DNA of 64,000 nucleotides from Pseudomonas songnenensis (GTDB lineage: Bacteria; Pseudomonadota; Gammaproteobacteria; Pseudomonadales; Pseudomonadaceae): assembly GCF_003696315.1 (NCBI RefSeq), contig NZ_RFFN01000001.1:665679-729678 (forward strand), given 5' to 3'. Below the pieces are notes generated by a model that saw only the letters and a list, made by a program, of their open reading frames with translations, had not been told where the DNA came from and ran no database searches. Shown piece after piece: positions 29,970 through 40,755 of the stretch. The translations under genes and the position numbers were made by a program. Numbering within the stretch: position 1 is the first letter of the stretch; the number at the start of each line of letters is the position of its first letter.

Positions 29970-30613
29970 TTAGCTCAGCCAGTCCAGCGTCAGGATCAGA
30001 CGGCGCTCAGCCGTTGTCGCCTGCGGCGAGCGGTGAATGATCCCGGCGCCTTCGTTACCTAGCCATTTCTCTCCCTTGAACAACGCCACGTCGCCAGCGC
30101 CGAGCTGCTGGATGGCAGCCGGGTCGGTCGGCTCGGCGGCCGGATCACCCAGACGCCGACGCGGCATACCGCCCTCATGAAGCCATTCGCTACCTGCGCC
30201 GGCGTAGGTGGTGATCAGTCGCAGGGGGACATGATCGACGTGAAAGCGCGGGCACATGGGCTTGTCCAGCATGCGCAGACGCAAGCCAATGCGCCGCGCA
30301 TCGACCAGGCAGCTGAACGCCCGCACCAGCCAGGCCACGTCGGCGACGAAACCGGCATGGCCGGCAAGGTCCCGATAGGCCGCCGCCAGGGTTGGCAGCT
30401 GCAGCTCACCGTCGCCGGCCGGTTCGAGCGCCAACGATTCCGCCAGCGGTTCGCCCAGGGCCAGCAGCGTGTCGGCGAACTCGGCAATGTGCAGCGGCAG
30501 CTGGCGCTGCCATACGGCGAGGTTGACGCCATCGTTCAGCGCTTCGCCGAGTATCGCGGGAGAATCGCCCAGCAGTTGGCGTGGCTGTGGGCGAATGATC
30601 TGCTGCGCCAGCA

Positions 30614-30614
<1 letters not shown>
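29970..30614 (-). CDS. DUF1826 domain-containing protein
   Basis: A 214-residue protein of the DUF1826 family. Visible features include RFHVDHVPLRLITTYAGAGS and GNEGAGIIHRSPQATTAERR, with conserved His and Asp that look like a metal or 2-oxoglutarate-oxygenase-type site; the activity is unknown. Its ATG overlaps the GTPase stop in TGATG, so it is translationally coupled as the third gene of the zinc-starvation operon. Confidence 0.85.
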
Positions 30615-31816
<1,202 letters not shown>

Positions 31817-31825
31817 GGCGGTCTC

Positions 31826-32230
31826 TCAGGCGGATCGTTGGTGTTTTTCGCGCTGTTCCTGGCGTTGCTTCGCCTCGATGGACAGCGTCGTGGTGGGGCG
31901 CAACAGCAGGCGCTGCAGGCCGATGGGTTCACCGGTTTCGGCGCACCAGCCGTACTCGCCGCGGGCGATGGCGTCCAGCGCATCGTCGATCTTGTCCAGC
32001 AGCTTCTTTTCCCGCTCCAACACGCGCAGCTGCCACTGGCGCTGCTCTTCGGCACTGCCGATGTCGGCTGGATCGCTGCTGGGTTCAACTTCGCGCAAGG
32101 CGTCGAATTCCTCGGCGATGCGGCTCTGCAATTCCTGTCGCTGGTGCAGCAGCAGGTCGCGGAAGAAGGCCTGTTGTTCGGCGTTCATGTACGCCTCGGC
32201 GGGTTGGGCGAGAAGTTCGGCTTCGGTCAT
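31826..32230 (-). CDS. dksA2: zinc-independent DksA paralogue DksA2
   Basis: A 134-residue DksA/TraR-family RNA polymerase regulator. The coiled-coil tip contains DPADIGSAEEQ, the Asp-based DksA tip. The zinc finger is degenerate: of four Cys only the first remains (GWCAETGEP, then TTLSIEAK where DksA has CIxC). This is the hallmark of DksA2, which replaces zinc-containing DksA when zinc is scarce. It heads an operon behind a Zur-like box. Confidence 0.92.
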   Translation of the reverse strand: MTEAELLAQPAEAYMNAEQQAFFRDLLLHQRQELQSRIAEEFDALREVEPSSDPADIGSAEEQRQWQLRVLEREKKLLDKIDDALDAIARGEYGWCAETGEPIGLQRLLLRPTTTLSIEAKQRQEQREKHQRSA

Positions 32231-32259
32231 GAGCGGGTGCCCGGCAAGATTGATTGATT

Positions 32260-32274
32260 AGTTATAACATAACA
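32260..32274 (-). promoter_or_regulatory. Zur-like operator upstream of dksA2
   Basis: On the minus strand TGTTATGTTATAACT matches the gammaproteobacterial Zur box TGTTATANTATAACA at 12 of 14 defined positions. It is 30 bp upstream of the dksA2 start, where a repressor would block the promoter. Confidence 0.7.
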
Positions 32275-32404
32275 TTTATGGCTGATACGAGTGCGTATCG
32301 GGTAGTGCCAGGCATTGCGCAACAGATGGGTAGGCTTGGATTGGGTTACGAGGATGTTTGCGATAGCGGTCTTGTCGCCGGCTTGTGGCGAGTTAGCGCG
32401 CTCT

Positions 32405-32422
32405 GGTGGGCTGAAGCCCGCC
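32405..32422. repeat. REP-like palindrome, copy 1
   Basis: GGTGGGCTGAAGCCCGCC, an imperfect palindrome differing from copy 2 by a flipped centre and one arm change. Similar GTGGGCTTCAGCCCAC units are common between genes in pseudomonads; that statement is from memory. Confidence 0.55.
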
Positions 32423-32475
32423 TTACGAGGGATGCGACGTGTAGCGCAGGCGCAGAAGGCTTCGAGGTTTTGTAG

Positions 32476-32493
32476 GGTGGGCTTCAGCCCACC
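32476..32493. repeat. REP-like palindrome, copy 2
   Basis: GGTGGGCTTCAGCCCACC, a near-perfect 18-bp palindrome 54 bp from copy 1. It lies 56 bp beyond the 3' end of rutF, so it may also form a transcript end. Confidence 0.55.
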
Positions 32494-32548
32494 GCATTCT
32501 GCACCGCGGATGCGCCCAAGCCCGCCCGATGGGAGAGCATTCGTTTGC

Positions 32549-33073
32549 TCAGCTGCTTGAAAGGCCGTGGTAGTTGCGGCCGAAGTACACCAGCGCGTCG
32601 CTGCTGTCACGGCGGTACACGGCGAGCACTTCGCAGTAGAGGATGTCGTGGGTGCCGACGCTGGCGCTGTGGCTGATGCGGCAGTCGAACGACACCGTGG
32701 CGCCGTCGAGCAGCGGCGAACCGGTCACGCCGGTGCTCCATTGCGCTGCGGCGAAGCGCTCGGCCATCGGCGTCTTGCCGCCGAACAGGTTGGACAAGTC
32801 CCGCTGCGCACCGGCCAGGGTGTTCACGCACAGCTGCCCATTGGCGATGACGATGGGATGTGCCGATGCGCTGCGGTTCAGGCACACCAGCAGCGTCGGC
32901 GGTTCGTCGGTGATGCTGCACACCGCGGTGGCGGTGAAGCCGGCACGGCCGCTGGGGCCGTCGGTGGTGATGATATTGACCGCCGCGGCCAGGCGCGCCA
33001 TGGCATCACGATAATCCTGACGGATCACTGGAGCGCTGAATTGACTGGTGGTTTCGCATTGAGCCAGTTGCAT
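32549..33073 (-). CDS. rutF: flavin reductase RutF
   Basis: A 174-residue NAD(P)H:flavin reductase that supplies reduced FMN to RutA. It shows [42 protein letters not shown] and [21 protein letters not shown], all typical of the HpaC/RutF flavin-reductase fold. It is the last gene of the rut operon. The ATG at 33073 has GGAG 8 bases upstream. Confidence 0.94.
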   Translation of the reverse strand: MQLAQCETTSQFSAPVIRQDYRDAMARLAAAVNIITTDGPSGRAGFTATAVCSITDEPPTLLVCLNRSASAHPIVIANGQLCVNTLAGAQRDLSNLFGGKTPMAERFAAAQWSTGVTGSPLLDGATVSFDCRISHSASVGTHDILYCEVLAVYRRDSSDALVYFGRNYHGLSSS

Positions 33074-33086
33074 GGTCGGTTCTCCA

Positions 33087-33677
33087 TCAGGCGAGGACGC
33101 AGGCGCGGTCGAAGGGCAGGCGTGGCAGACGGTCGCGCAGCTTGCTGGCATCGCCGTAGCCGAGGTTGATCAACAGATTGGATTTCCAGGTGGTGCCGGC
33201 GAAGAAGGCCTCGTTCAATGCCTTGTCGTCGAAGCCGGACATCGGTCCGCAATCGAGCCCCAGGGCGCGGGCGGCGAGGATCAGGTAGCCGGCCTGCAGC
33301 GAGCTGTTGCGCAGTGCGTTCTCGGTGATCAGTGCCGGCTGGCCGGCGTACCAGCTGCGCGCGTCGGCGTGGCGAAACAGCTCCGGCAGGGTTTCCGGAA
33401 AGTCCTCGTCATAGGCGACGATCACCGTAACCGGCGCGGCCAGGGTCTTGTCCAGATTGCCCTTGGACAGGCAGGGCGCGAGCTTCTGCTTGCCCTCGGC
33501 GCTGCGTACGAAGACGAAGCGCGCCGGGCAGCTATTGACCGCGGTCGGACCGAGGCGGACGTGGTCGTAGAGCTGTTCGAGCAGGGCATCCGGTAGCGCT
33601 TTGTCCAGCCAGGCGCTGTGGGTGCGGGCCTCGCTGAACAGCGTCGCGAGGGCATTCGAGTCGATGGGGGCGTGCAT
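33087..33677 (-). CDS. rutE: probable malonic semialdehyde reductase RutE
   Basis: A 196-residue nitroreductase-fold flavoprotein that reduces malonic semialdehyde to 3-hydroxypropionate at the end of uracil degradation. Family features are the early [29 protein letters not shown], and [19 protein letters not shown]. It lies 13 bp before rutF and 10 bp after rutD. Confidence 0.94.
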   Translation of the reverse strand: MHAPIDSNALATLFSEARTHSAWLDKALPDALLEQLYDHVRLGPTAVNSCPARFVFVRSAEGKQKLAPCLSKGNLDKTLAAPVTVIVAYDEDFPETLPELFRHADARSWYAGQPALITENALRNSSLQAGYLILAARALGLDCGPMSGFDDKALNEAFFAGTTWKSNLLINLGYGDASKLRDRLPRLPFDRACVLA

Positions 33678-33687
33678 GTTCGGGTCC

Positions 33688-34485
33688 TCAGGCTGCTGCG
33701 ACCTGGCCGCATTGCTCGGCAAGATGGTCCAGCAGGATCTGGTTGAAGGGTTCGCTGTCGCTGACGCTGGACGCGTGGCCACCGTAGTTCAGCAGCGCCA
33801 GCTGGGCGTTGGGCAGGACGGCGGCCAGGTGCTGCGAACGCTGCCAGGGCACCAGCATGTCGTCGCGGTTGGCGATCAGCAGGATCGGGGTGGTGATGCG
33901 CGGCAGCTCGGCCTCTATATCGAAGGCCAGCAGTGCCTCGATGCGCCGCACCAGATTCATCGTCGGTGGGAAATGCGCCAGTGCATGGGCATCGTCGCGT
34001 GCCAGTCGCTCGCTGTTGGCCGCGATCCAGTCGGCCGGGTAGAGGAACAGCGACTGCGCCTGTACATAGGCTGCCGGGCCGCTGTCGTGTAGCAGTTTCA
34101 GGCGCACCGCGAAACAGCGCGCACTGTGCGGGTTGGGGCTGCTCCAGACATTGATCGGCACCAGGCTCTGCAACAGCTGCGGCCGCAGCAGGGCGATCTG
34201 CAAGCCGACCAGCCCGCCGAGTGCATGGCCGATGAAATGGCAGCGGCGGATGCCCAGGGTATCCAGCAGCTCCAGCAATTCCACTGCCATGGATTCGATG
34301 GAATAGCCCGCCGGCAGGTTCGCCGGGCTCCTGTTGGTCCCCAACTGATCGTAGACCAGCACCCGGTAGTCCTGGGTCAGAGCGGGCAGCTGCGGCGTCC
34401 AGAAGGCAGCGGCGCCGCCGAGGCCGGAACTGAGCACCAGGGTCGGTGCATCCGGCTCCATGCGGCCATGAAGTTCGTAGTGCAT
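33688..34485 (-). CDS. rutD: RutD, alpha/beta-hydrolase-fold aminoacrylate hydrolase
   Basis: A 265-residue alpha/beta-hydrolase-fold protein that speeds the spontaneous hydrolysis of 3-aminoacrylate in the Rut pathway. The elbow reads GHALGG, with Ala where other hydrolases have Ser; E. coli RutD has the same GHALG, so this is normal for RutD. Late strands [13 protein letters not shown] and [11 protein letters not shown] keep the Asp and His. Confidence 0.94.
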   Translation of the reverse strand: MHYELHGRMEPDAPTLVLSSGLGGAAAFWTPQLPALTQDYRVLVYDQLGTNRSPANLPAGYSIESMAVELLELLDTLGIRRCHFIGHALGGLVGLQIALLRPQLLQSLVPINVWSSPNPHSARCFAVRLKLLHDSGPAAYVQAQSLFLYPADWIAANSERLARDDAHALAHFPPTMNLVRRIEALLAFDIEAELPRITTPILLIANRDDMLVPWQRSQHLAAVLPNAQLALLNYGGHASSVSDSEPFNQILLDHLAEQCGQVAAA

Positions 34486-34549
34486 GTCATACCTCCGCGG
34501 GGTCGAGATGCGGGCCGCCGGCGCGACCGGACGGCCCGCCCTGCAGGCG

Positions 34550-35014
<465 letters not shown>

Positions 35015-35761
35015 TCAGCTGGCTACCGCCACCTCTGGCGTGGTCGCGAAGCTCTGGCAGAAGGCGTCGACGCTGGACACCCAGCCGAAGAACGTCTCGA
35101 TGTTGTACAGCGCCGCCTGCTGGGCGAATTCCGGCCCGGCCTGGTGGGTGGCATCGGCCAGCACCACACCGAAATATTCCAGGTGGAAGCCGTCGCGCAG
35201 GGTCGATTCCACGCACACGTTGGTGGCGATGCCGGTGAACACCAGGTTGCGGATGCCGCGGGCGCGCAGGGTGCTGTCCAGCTGCGAATTGAAGAAACCG
35301 CTGTAGCGCGGCTTGGGCACCAGGATGTCGCCGGGCTGCGGCGCCAGTTCATCCACCAGCGCGTAATCCCAACCGCCCTTGGCCAGCAGCGAGCCGGCCA
35401 GTTCCGGACGCTTGCGCATGGTCTTCAGCGCATTGGACTTGTGCCAATTGGGCGAACCCGGCCCGCCCGCCTCGACGTACCCGTTGTCCCAGCCGTTCTG
35501 CAGAAAGATCACCTGCATGCCGGCGGCGCGGGCTGCGCCCAGTGCCTGGCGGATCTTCGCGATCACCGGCTGGGTCGCCGAAACATCGAAACCTGCCAGG
35601 TCGAGATAGCCGCCGCGGCTGGCGTAGGCGTTCTGCATATCCACCACGATCAGCGCGGTTTCGCTCGCCTTCATCGCCAGCGGCTCGGGTCGTGCCGGCA
35701 GTTGCACAGGTTCGTCCGTTGCGCTCAGGCCGTAGCCGGAGATCTGTTCGACGGCGTTCAT
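35015..35761 (-). CDS. rutB: ureidoacrylate amidohydrolase RutB
   Basis: A 248-residue cysteine hydrolase (isochorismatase fold) releasing CO2 and ammonia from ureidoacrylate. The triad is visible: Asp in [12 protein letters not shown], Lys in VPKPRYSGF and Cys in [15 protein letters not shown]. Its ATG overlaps the rutA stop in TGATG, so the two are translationally coupled. Confidence 0.96.
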   Translation of the reverse strand: MNAVEQISGYGLSATDEPVQLPARPEPLAMKASETALIVVDMQNAYASRGGYLDLAGFDVSATQPVIAKIRQALGAARAAGMQVIFLQNGWDNGYVEAGGPGSPNWHKSNALKTMRKRPELAGSLLAKGGWDYALVDELAPQPGDILVPKPRYSGFFNSQLDSTLRARGIRNLVFTGIATNVCVESTLRDGFHLEYFGVVLADATHQAGPEFAQQAALYNIETFFGWVSSVDAFCQSFATTPEVAVAS

Positions 35762-36843
35762 CAGGCCGATTCCTTCAGCGCGGTGACGTGCCGGCGGCTC
35801 TGCATCAGCGGCTGGATCTTCTGGCCGAAGGCTTCGACGCCCTCAAGGAAATCGTCGAAGGTCAGCATCACGCCCTGCATGCCGGGTACGGTGGCGATCT
35901 CATCGAGCATCCTTGCCACGTTGGCGTAGGAACCCACCAGCGTTCCCATGTTGATGTTCACTGCCGAAGTCGGGTCGGCCATCTGCCGGATGTTGCTGTC
36001 GGCGCCCTTGTCGGCGGCACCCTGCTCGCCAAGCCAGGCGATGGCTTCCTCATCGGCGCCGGCCTTGTAGTGCTCCCACTTGGCCCGAGCGGCTTCGTCG
36101 GTTTCGTCGGCGATCACCATGAACAGCACGCAGGAAGTGACGTGGCGGCCGGTCTTCTCGGTGGCCTTGAGCAGTCGCTCGGTGGCCGGTGCGAAAGCGG
36201 TCGGGGTATTCACGCCCTTGCCGAAGCAGAAGTTGTAGTCGGCGTACTGCGCCGAGAAGGCCATGCCGGCATCGGATGAGCCGGCGCAGATGATCTTCAT
36301 GTCCGCCTGAGGTTTCGGGCTGACTCGGCAGTCCTCCATCTGGAAGTGCTCGCCCTTGAAGTCGCTGCGGCCGGTGGCCCAGAGGTCGCGCAGCACCTGG
36401 GCGTACTCGCCGAGATACTGATAACGAGTGCCGAAGAATTCATCCCCCGGCCACATGCCCATCTGCGTGTATTCCGGTTTCTGCCAGCCGGTGACGAGGT
36501 TCACACCGAAGCGGCCGCCGGAGATCGAATCGATAGTCGAAGCCATGCGCGCGACGATGGCCGGCGGCAGGGTGAGCGTTGCGGCAGTCGCGAACAGCTG
36601 GATCTTGCTGGTGACCGCGGCCAGGCCCGCCATCAGCGTGAAGGATTCCAGGTTGTGCTCCCAGAACTCGGTCTTACCACCGAAGCCGCGCAGCTTGATC
36701 ATCGACAGCGCGAAGTCGAATCCGTAGCCCTCGGCCTTCTGCACGATGGCCTTGTTCAGTTCGAAGCTCGGCATGTACTGCGGCGCATTCTCGGAGATGA
36801 GCCAGCCGTTGTTGCCGATCGGAATGAAAACACCAACATCCAT
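35761..36843 (-). CDS. rutA: pyrimidine oxygenase RutA
   Basis: A 360-residue flavin-dependent monooxygenase of the bacterial luciferase-like type. It opens the uracil ring between N3 and C4 using FMN and O2. Features include [35 protein letters not shown] and [13 protein letters not shown]. It is first in the operon. The leader carries a sigma54-type promoter, a RutR operator and an NtrC-type site. I chose the ATG at 36843 over an upstream ATG at 36864. Confidence 0.96.
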   Translation of the reverse strand: MDVGVFIPIGNNGWLISENAPQYMPSFELNKAIVQKAEGYGFDFALSMIKLRGFGGKTEFWEHNLESFTLMAGLAAVTSKIQLFATAATLTLPPAIVARMASTIDSISGGRFGVNLVTGWQKPEYTQMGMWPGDEFFGTRYQYLGEYAQVLRDLWATGRSDFKGEHFQMEDCRVSPKPQADMKIICAGSSDAGMAFSAQYADYNFCFGKGVNTPTAFAPATERLLKATEKTGRHVTSCVLFMVIADETDEAARAKWEHYKAGADEEAIAWLGEQGAADKGADSNIRQMADPTSAVNINMGTLVGSYANVARMLDEIATVPGMQGVMLTFDDFLEGVEAFGQKIQPLMQSRRHVTALKESA

Positions 36844-36913
36844 GGGTAGCACCTCTGTACGCAATGGCTAGAAAGCGCTGCCCGAACGTGACGGGCAGGG
36901 TCGAAGGTGCATT

Positions 36914-36929
36914 AGCAGGATGCAGGCCA
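36914..36929 (-). promoter_or_regulatory. sigma54-type promoter of the rut operon
   Basis: Minus strand TGGCCTGCATCCTGCT has the invariant GG and GC exactly 10 bp apart and matches TGGC...YTGC. The predicted transcript starts near 36903, 60 bp before the rutA start. Confidence 0.6.
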
Positions 36930-36982
36930 GAAAGTGAATTGCCTTTCTTATCAACGATATAAGTCGCTTGTGTGGTGCGATG

Positions 36983-36998
36983 TGGACCATTTGGTCTG
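36983..36998. promoter_or_regulatory. RutR operator
   Basis: TGGACCATTTGGTCTG contains the perfect palindrome core GACCA-TT-TGGTC of the RutR consensus TTGACCANNTGGTCAA. It lies between rutA and the divergent regulator gene. Confidence 0.8.
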
Positions 36999-37025
36999 AA
37001 TCGGAGCACCTGGTTTGTGCGCGGC

Positions 37026-37040
37026 GCACGAAGATCGTGC
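37026..37040. promoter_or_regulatory. NtrC-type binding site upstream of rutA
   Basis: GCACGAAGATCGTGC is an exact GCAC-N7-GTGC dyad, the core of the NtrC enhancer consensus. Its centre is about 130 bp upstream of the predicted sigma54 start, a normal enhancer distance. Confidence 0.6.
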
Positions 37041-37125
37041 AGCAGTCGCAGCCGCCTTCGTCGCTCGTGCGCCACACACTCGCCGCGCTACAGTAGCGAC
37101 TCGTTCGAACCCAGCCGGTAATCCC

Positions 37126-37836
37126 GTGACAGATCAGCCTCCCGTTCCGCCCCGCAAGCGCCTCACTGCCAGCAAGACCCCTCGGCTCAAGGGTGCGACC
37201 CGCGTACCAAGCGCCAGCGCCCAGGACCGCCGCCTGCGCATGATCGAAAGCAAGCGCACCAGCATCCTCCACGCCGCGCTTGAGCTGTTCTCCCGCTTCG
37301 GCCTGCACGGCACCAGCCTCGATCAGGTGGCCACGCAGGCCGACGTTTCCAAGACCAACCTGCTGTACTACTTCGGCAGCAAGGAAGAGCTGTACATCAA
37401 CGTCCTGCGGCAGTTGCTGGAGGTCTGGTTGCAGCCACTGCAAGCATTCAGCGTTGAGCAGGACCCAGTCGAGGCGATCCGCGAATACCTGCGGGTCAAG
37501 CTCGAACTCTCCCGCGACCATCCCGCCGAATCGCGGCTGTTCTGCATGGAGATCATGCAGGGCGCGCCGCTGCTGCTCGGCGAGCTGCAGCAGCCGTTGC
37601 ACGATCTGGTCGAGAACAAGGTCGCGGTGATCCAGGCCTGGATCGACGCCGGCAAGCTCGCGCCCATCGCGCCGCATCACCTGATCTTCTCGCTCTGGGC
37701 GACCACCCAGCACTACGCCGACTTCCGCGTGCAGGTCGAGGCCGTGGCCGGCAAGACGCTGGATGATCCGGCCTTCTTCGAGGAAACGCTCAGGAGTCTG
37801 CAGGCGCTGATCCTGGATGGCGTCAGGCCGCGCTGA
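37126..37836 (+). CDS. rutR: HTH-type transcriptional regulator RutR
   Basis: A 236-residue TetR regulator. A basic N-terminal extension (RKRLTASKTPRLKGATRV) precedes the HTH (TSILHAALELFSRFGLHGTS, QVATQADVSKTNLLYYFGSK). In E. coli RutR binds uracil or thymine and represses the rut operon. It is divergent from rutA with a matching operator between. The GTG start at 37126 (VTDQPPVPP) was chosen by family length; there is no clear ribosome-binding site. Confidence 0.92.
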   Translation: MTDQPPVPPRKRLTASKTPRLKGATRVPSASAQDRRLRMIESKRTSILHAALELFSRFGLHGTSLDQVATQADVSKTNLLYYFGSKEELYINVLRQLLEVWLQPLQAFSVEQDPVEAIREYLRVKLELSRDHPAESRLFCMEIMQGAPLLLGELQQPLHDLVENKVAVIQAWIDAGKLAPIAPHHLIFSLWATTQHYADFRVQVEAVAGKTLDDPAFFEETLRSLQALILDGVRPR

Positions 37837-37940
37837 GCCGCAGCGCCTACCCTGGCGTCTTGCGTGCACGGCCGATGGCGTCTGTACTGGCTTGCTAGCG
37901 GCGCCGGCCGGGTTGGTCGGCGCGCCAGTGGAGCGACCCG

Positions 37941-38315
37941 ATGAATCCGAGATTCCTGCCCGGCCGAAACATGGCGATGAAGGTGCCCACCCATGAGTAC
38001 ACCAGCACCGTTGCCTTCTATCGTGAAACCCTGAGGCTGAAGGAGCTGACACCGAACGACGCCGTTGGCGCACAGACACCGCGCTTCGAGTTCGGCGACA
38101 AGGTGCTCTGGCTCGATCGCGTGGCGGGTATCAGCCAGGCGGAAATATGGTTGGAAATCGTGACGGACGATCTGGACGCTGCTGCGGCCTTTCTGCAACA
38201 GCAGCATTGCGCCCGTCGCGACGAAATCGAACCCCTGCCCGACGGCTTCCGCGCGTTCTGGATATCGAGCCCGGCCAATATCATCCATCTGATTTCCGAG
38301 CAGAAACGGTCCTGA
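37941..38315 (+). CDS. VOC family protein
   Basis: A 124-residue glyoxalase/bleomycin-resistance-fold protein. It has HEYTSTVAFYRETLRLKEL at the first module, RFEFGDKVLWLDRV, and WLEIVTDDLDAAAAFLQQQ followed by FWISSPANIIHLISE. One His and a late Glu-type position could bind metal, but the substrate is unknown. GGAG lies 8 bases before the ATG. It follows rutR by 104 bp and may be separately transcribed. Confidence 0.85.
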   Translation: MNPRFLPGRNMAMKVPTHEYTSTVAFYRETLRLKELTPNDAVGAQTPRFEFGDKVLWLDRVAGISQAEIWLEIVTDDLDAAAAFLQQQHCARRDEIEPLPDGFRAFWISSPANIIHLISEQKRS

Positions 38316-38337
38316 ACGCACCTCTGGCTGCGCAGCG

Positions 38338-39519
38338 CTACGCCGCCTGCCTTTGCCGATAGCCCTGCGCAACCTGCAGCAGTACCACCAGCGTCACGAT
38401 GGGCAGCAGCCCGATGTTCACCGCCGCCCAGCCCGCCTGGGCGATCAGCGCGCCCGAGGCGAAGGACATGGCTGCAGCGACGCTACCGTTGCTCAGCTCC
38501 ATCAGGCCCTGTGCCCGGGCGCGTTCGCTCGCGGCGTGGCCCTGGCCCAGCTGGGTGGTGCCGGCGACCAGCATGAGGTTCCAGCCGATGCCGAGCAGGC
38601 AGCTGCTGAGCAGGAAGTGCCAGTGGCTGACCCCGAGCAGGGCGACCACTGCGCTGACGATCAGCAGTCCTCCGCCAAGGCAGGCGACCAGCCGGCAGCC
38701 GAAACGATCCACCAGCGGCCCGGCGACAAACGCCGGGAGGAACATGCCGAGCATGTGCCACTGGATGACCTGGCCGCTGGCGTGCAGATCCAGACCTTCG
38801 CCATGCATCGCCAGGGGCGTGGCGTTCATCACCAGGATCATCAGGCCGTGGCCGGCAGCGGTGGTCAGCACCGCGGCGCGAATGGTCGGCCGTGCTAGCA
38901 GCGCCTGCCAGCCGACCGTGGCCGCATCGGCCCGGGTCGCCGGCATTCCCGAGGTCGCCGGCAGCCCGGCCAAGACCATGAACCCCAGTGCCGCCAGACT
39001 GGCGATCAACAGATAGGTGCCGGCGAAGGGCACGCCAGCGAGATCGCGCGCCATATGGCCGAGCGTGGGCGCGATCAGCGCCGCCAGCACGCCACCGCCG
39101 ATCACGCAGGCCGTGGCGCGCCCCTTGAAGGCATCGCTCACCGCTTCCAGCGCGGCGAAGCGGTAATACATCGCCGAGGCCTGATAGGCGCCGATGGGCA
39201 GAGCGCCGAGACAGAGCAGGGTGAAGCTGTCGAGCCAGAGCGATAGCGCGCTGATCAGCCCGCCCAGCACGCCGGCCAACGCACCGATGAGAAAGCCGGC
39301 GCGGCGACCGCGGCGTTGCATCAGGCCCGCCAGTGGTTGCAGGGCGAGCAGGCCGCCGAGCATCAGCAGGGCCAGCGGCAGCGTGGCGAGACCGGCCGCT
39401 GGCGCCAGGCGCAGGCCGACGATGGCGGTGAAGATGATCCCGGTCATCGAGCAGGACCAGAACAGCGCCTGGGCGATGAACAGGCGCAGGACCTGGGGAT
39501 GGCTGAGCAACAGGTGCAT
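38338..39519 (-). CDS. MFS transporter
   Basis: A 393-residue, 12-TM major facilitator protein. Examples of membrane segments are LFIAQALFWSCSMTGIIFTAI (TM1), GLLALQPLAGLMQRRGRRAGF with a motif A-like loop, and MLGMFLPAFVAGPLVDRFGCRLV in the second half. GGAG lies just upstream of the ATG at 39519. The divergent or adjacent GlxA-type regulator (39608-40597, same strand) may be in the same operon, 88 bp upstream. Substrate unknown. Confidence 0.88.
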   Translation of the reverse strand: MHLLLSHPQVLRLFIAQALFWSCSMTGIIFTAIVGLRLAPAAGLATLPLALLMLGGLLALQPLAGLMQRRGRRAGFLIGALAGVLGGLISALSLWLDSFTLLCLGALPIGAYQASAMYYRFAALEAVSDAFKGRATACVIGGGVLAALIAPTLGHMARDLAGVPFAGTYLLIASLAALGFMVLAGLPATSGMPATRADAATVGWQALLARPTIRAAVLTTAAGHGLMILVMNATPLAMHGEGLDLHASGQVIQWHMLGMFLPAFVAGPLVDRFGCRLVACLGGGLLIVSAVVALLGVSHWHFLLSSCLLGIGWNLMLVAGTTQLGQGHAASERARAQGLMELSNGSVAAAMSFASGALIAQAGWAAVNIGLLPIVTLVVLLQVAQGYRQRQAA

Positions 39520-39607
39520 ATGAGCGGCTCCTTTAGGGTGGCGAGCGGGCACAGCGCTGCCTGGCCAGATGCCGAGCGGGCTGGGAACGGTGAATGAGGT
39601 CGGTTGG

Positions 39608-40597
39608 TCAGCCGAAGCGCTGGTAGAAGTCCCGCGGGCTGACCGACAGGTGCTTCTGGAAGCTGCGCCGGAGATTTTCCGGATGGCCGAAGCCGGTCAG
39701 CCGCGCCACCGTCGCGATCGAGGCCTGGGCGTCGAGCAGCAGATTGCGGGCGGCTTCCAGGCGCACCCGTTCGATGTACTGGCCCGGGCCCATGCCGGTT
39801 TCCTGGCTGAACAGGCGACAGAGGGTGCGTGGGGTCATATGCGCCTGGGCGGCCAGCGCCTCGATGGACAGGTCGTCGCCCAGATGCCCTGGAATCCATT
39901 CCAGCAGCACGGCGAGGCGCGCCACGTTGCCGCTCGGCGCCGCCAGCATCGGGCTGAATTGGGTCTGCCCGCCGGGCCGGCGCAGGAACATCACCAGCCG
40001 CTGGGCGACTGCCAGCGCCAGTGCGCGGCCGAGATCGGCTTCCACCAGGGCCAGCGCCAGGTCGATGCCGGCGGTGACGCCCGCGGAGCTGAACAGGTGC
40101 GACGCCTGCGGATCGGTCGGGTCGTAGGTGTGCAACCGGTCGCCCTGCACGTCGATGGTCGGGTACTCGCTCAGCGCCGCGAGGTCTGCCCAGTGCGTGG
40201 TCGCCTTGCGCCCGTCGAACAGCCCTGCCTCGGCCAGGATCAGCGCGCCGGAACAGACCGAGCCGAGGCGCCGCACCCAGGGTTCGGCGGCGCGCAGCCA
40301 GGCGAGCAGCCGTTGGTCGCGCTTCTGCGCATCCACACCGGCGCCGCCCGGGATTAGCAAGGTGTCCAGCATGGCCGGATCGCACTCGGCCCAGCCCATG
40401 TCCGCCATCAGCTTCAGCCCCGCCGAGGTGGCGACTGGCCCGCTGCTCGCAGCGAGCAGCATCAACTCGTAATGCCGCGGCAGACCCTGGCGCTGCCGCT
40501 CGACGTTGGCCGAGGCGAACACCTGCATCGGGCCGGTGACGTCCAGGCTCATCACATCCGGGTAGATCAGGCAGGCGACGGTGCGGGTGGCGTCCAT
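39608..40597 (-). CDS. GlxA family transcriptional regulator
   Basis: A 329-residue regulator with a DJ-1/PfpI-like N-terminal domain (VACLIYPDVMSLDVTGPMQV, LLIPGGAGVD, GSVCSGALILAEAG with the CxG nucleophile elbow intact) and a C-terminal AraC HTH (IEALAAQAHMTPRTLCRLF and VARLTGFGHPENLRRSFQKH). Unlike the first GlxA protein in this window, the Cys is kept, but enzymatic activity in this group is not established. It probably controls the adjacent MFS gene. Confidence 0.9.
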   Translation of the reverse strand: MDATRTVACLIYPDVMSLDVTGPMQVFASANVERQRQGLPRHYELMLLAASSGPVATSAGLKLMADMGWAECDPAMLDTLLIPGGAGVDAQKRDQRLLAWLRAAEPWVRRLGSVCSGALILAEAGLFDGRKATTHWADLAALSEYPTIDVQGDRLHTYDPTDPQASHLFSSAGVTAGIDLALALVEADLGRALALAVAQRLVMFLRRPGGQTQFSPMLAAPSGNVARLAVLLEWIPGHLGDDLSIEALAAQAHMTPRTLCRLFSQETGMGPGQYIERVRLEAARNLLLDAQASIATVARLTGFGHPENLRRSFQKHLSVSPRDFYQRFG

Positions 40598-40755
40598 GGT
40601 GCAGCTCTCAGGGTGGATGGCTGCAGTCTGCTGCCGAGACGCCGCTGTCGCAATGACAAGGTTCCCACGGATCTTGCCAGCATCGCGCCATGCGAACCTG
40701 CGGTCATGCGCGATCTGCAACGCGAAAGTCGACTTTGTGGATGGCGGCCTGCGCT

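Larger units (their letters stand above)
32231..32548. other. 318-bp intergenic region with Zur box and palindromic repeats
   Basis: No gene is supported here. It holds the dksA2 promoter with its Zur-like box and, nearer the rut operon end, two related 18-bp palindromes. The rest is unassigned. Confidence 0.6.
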
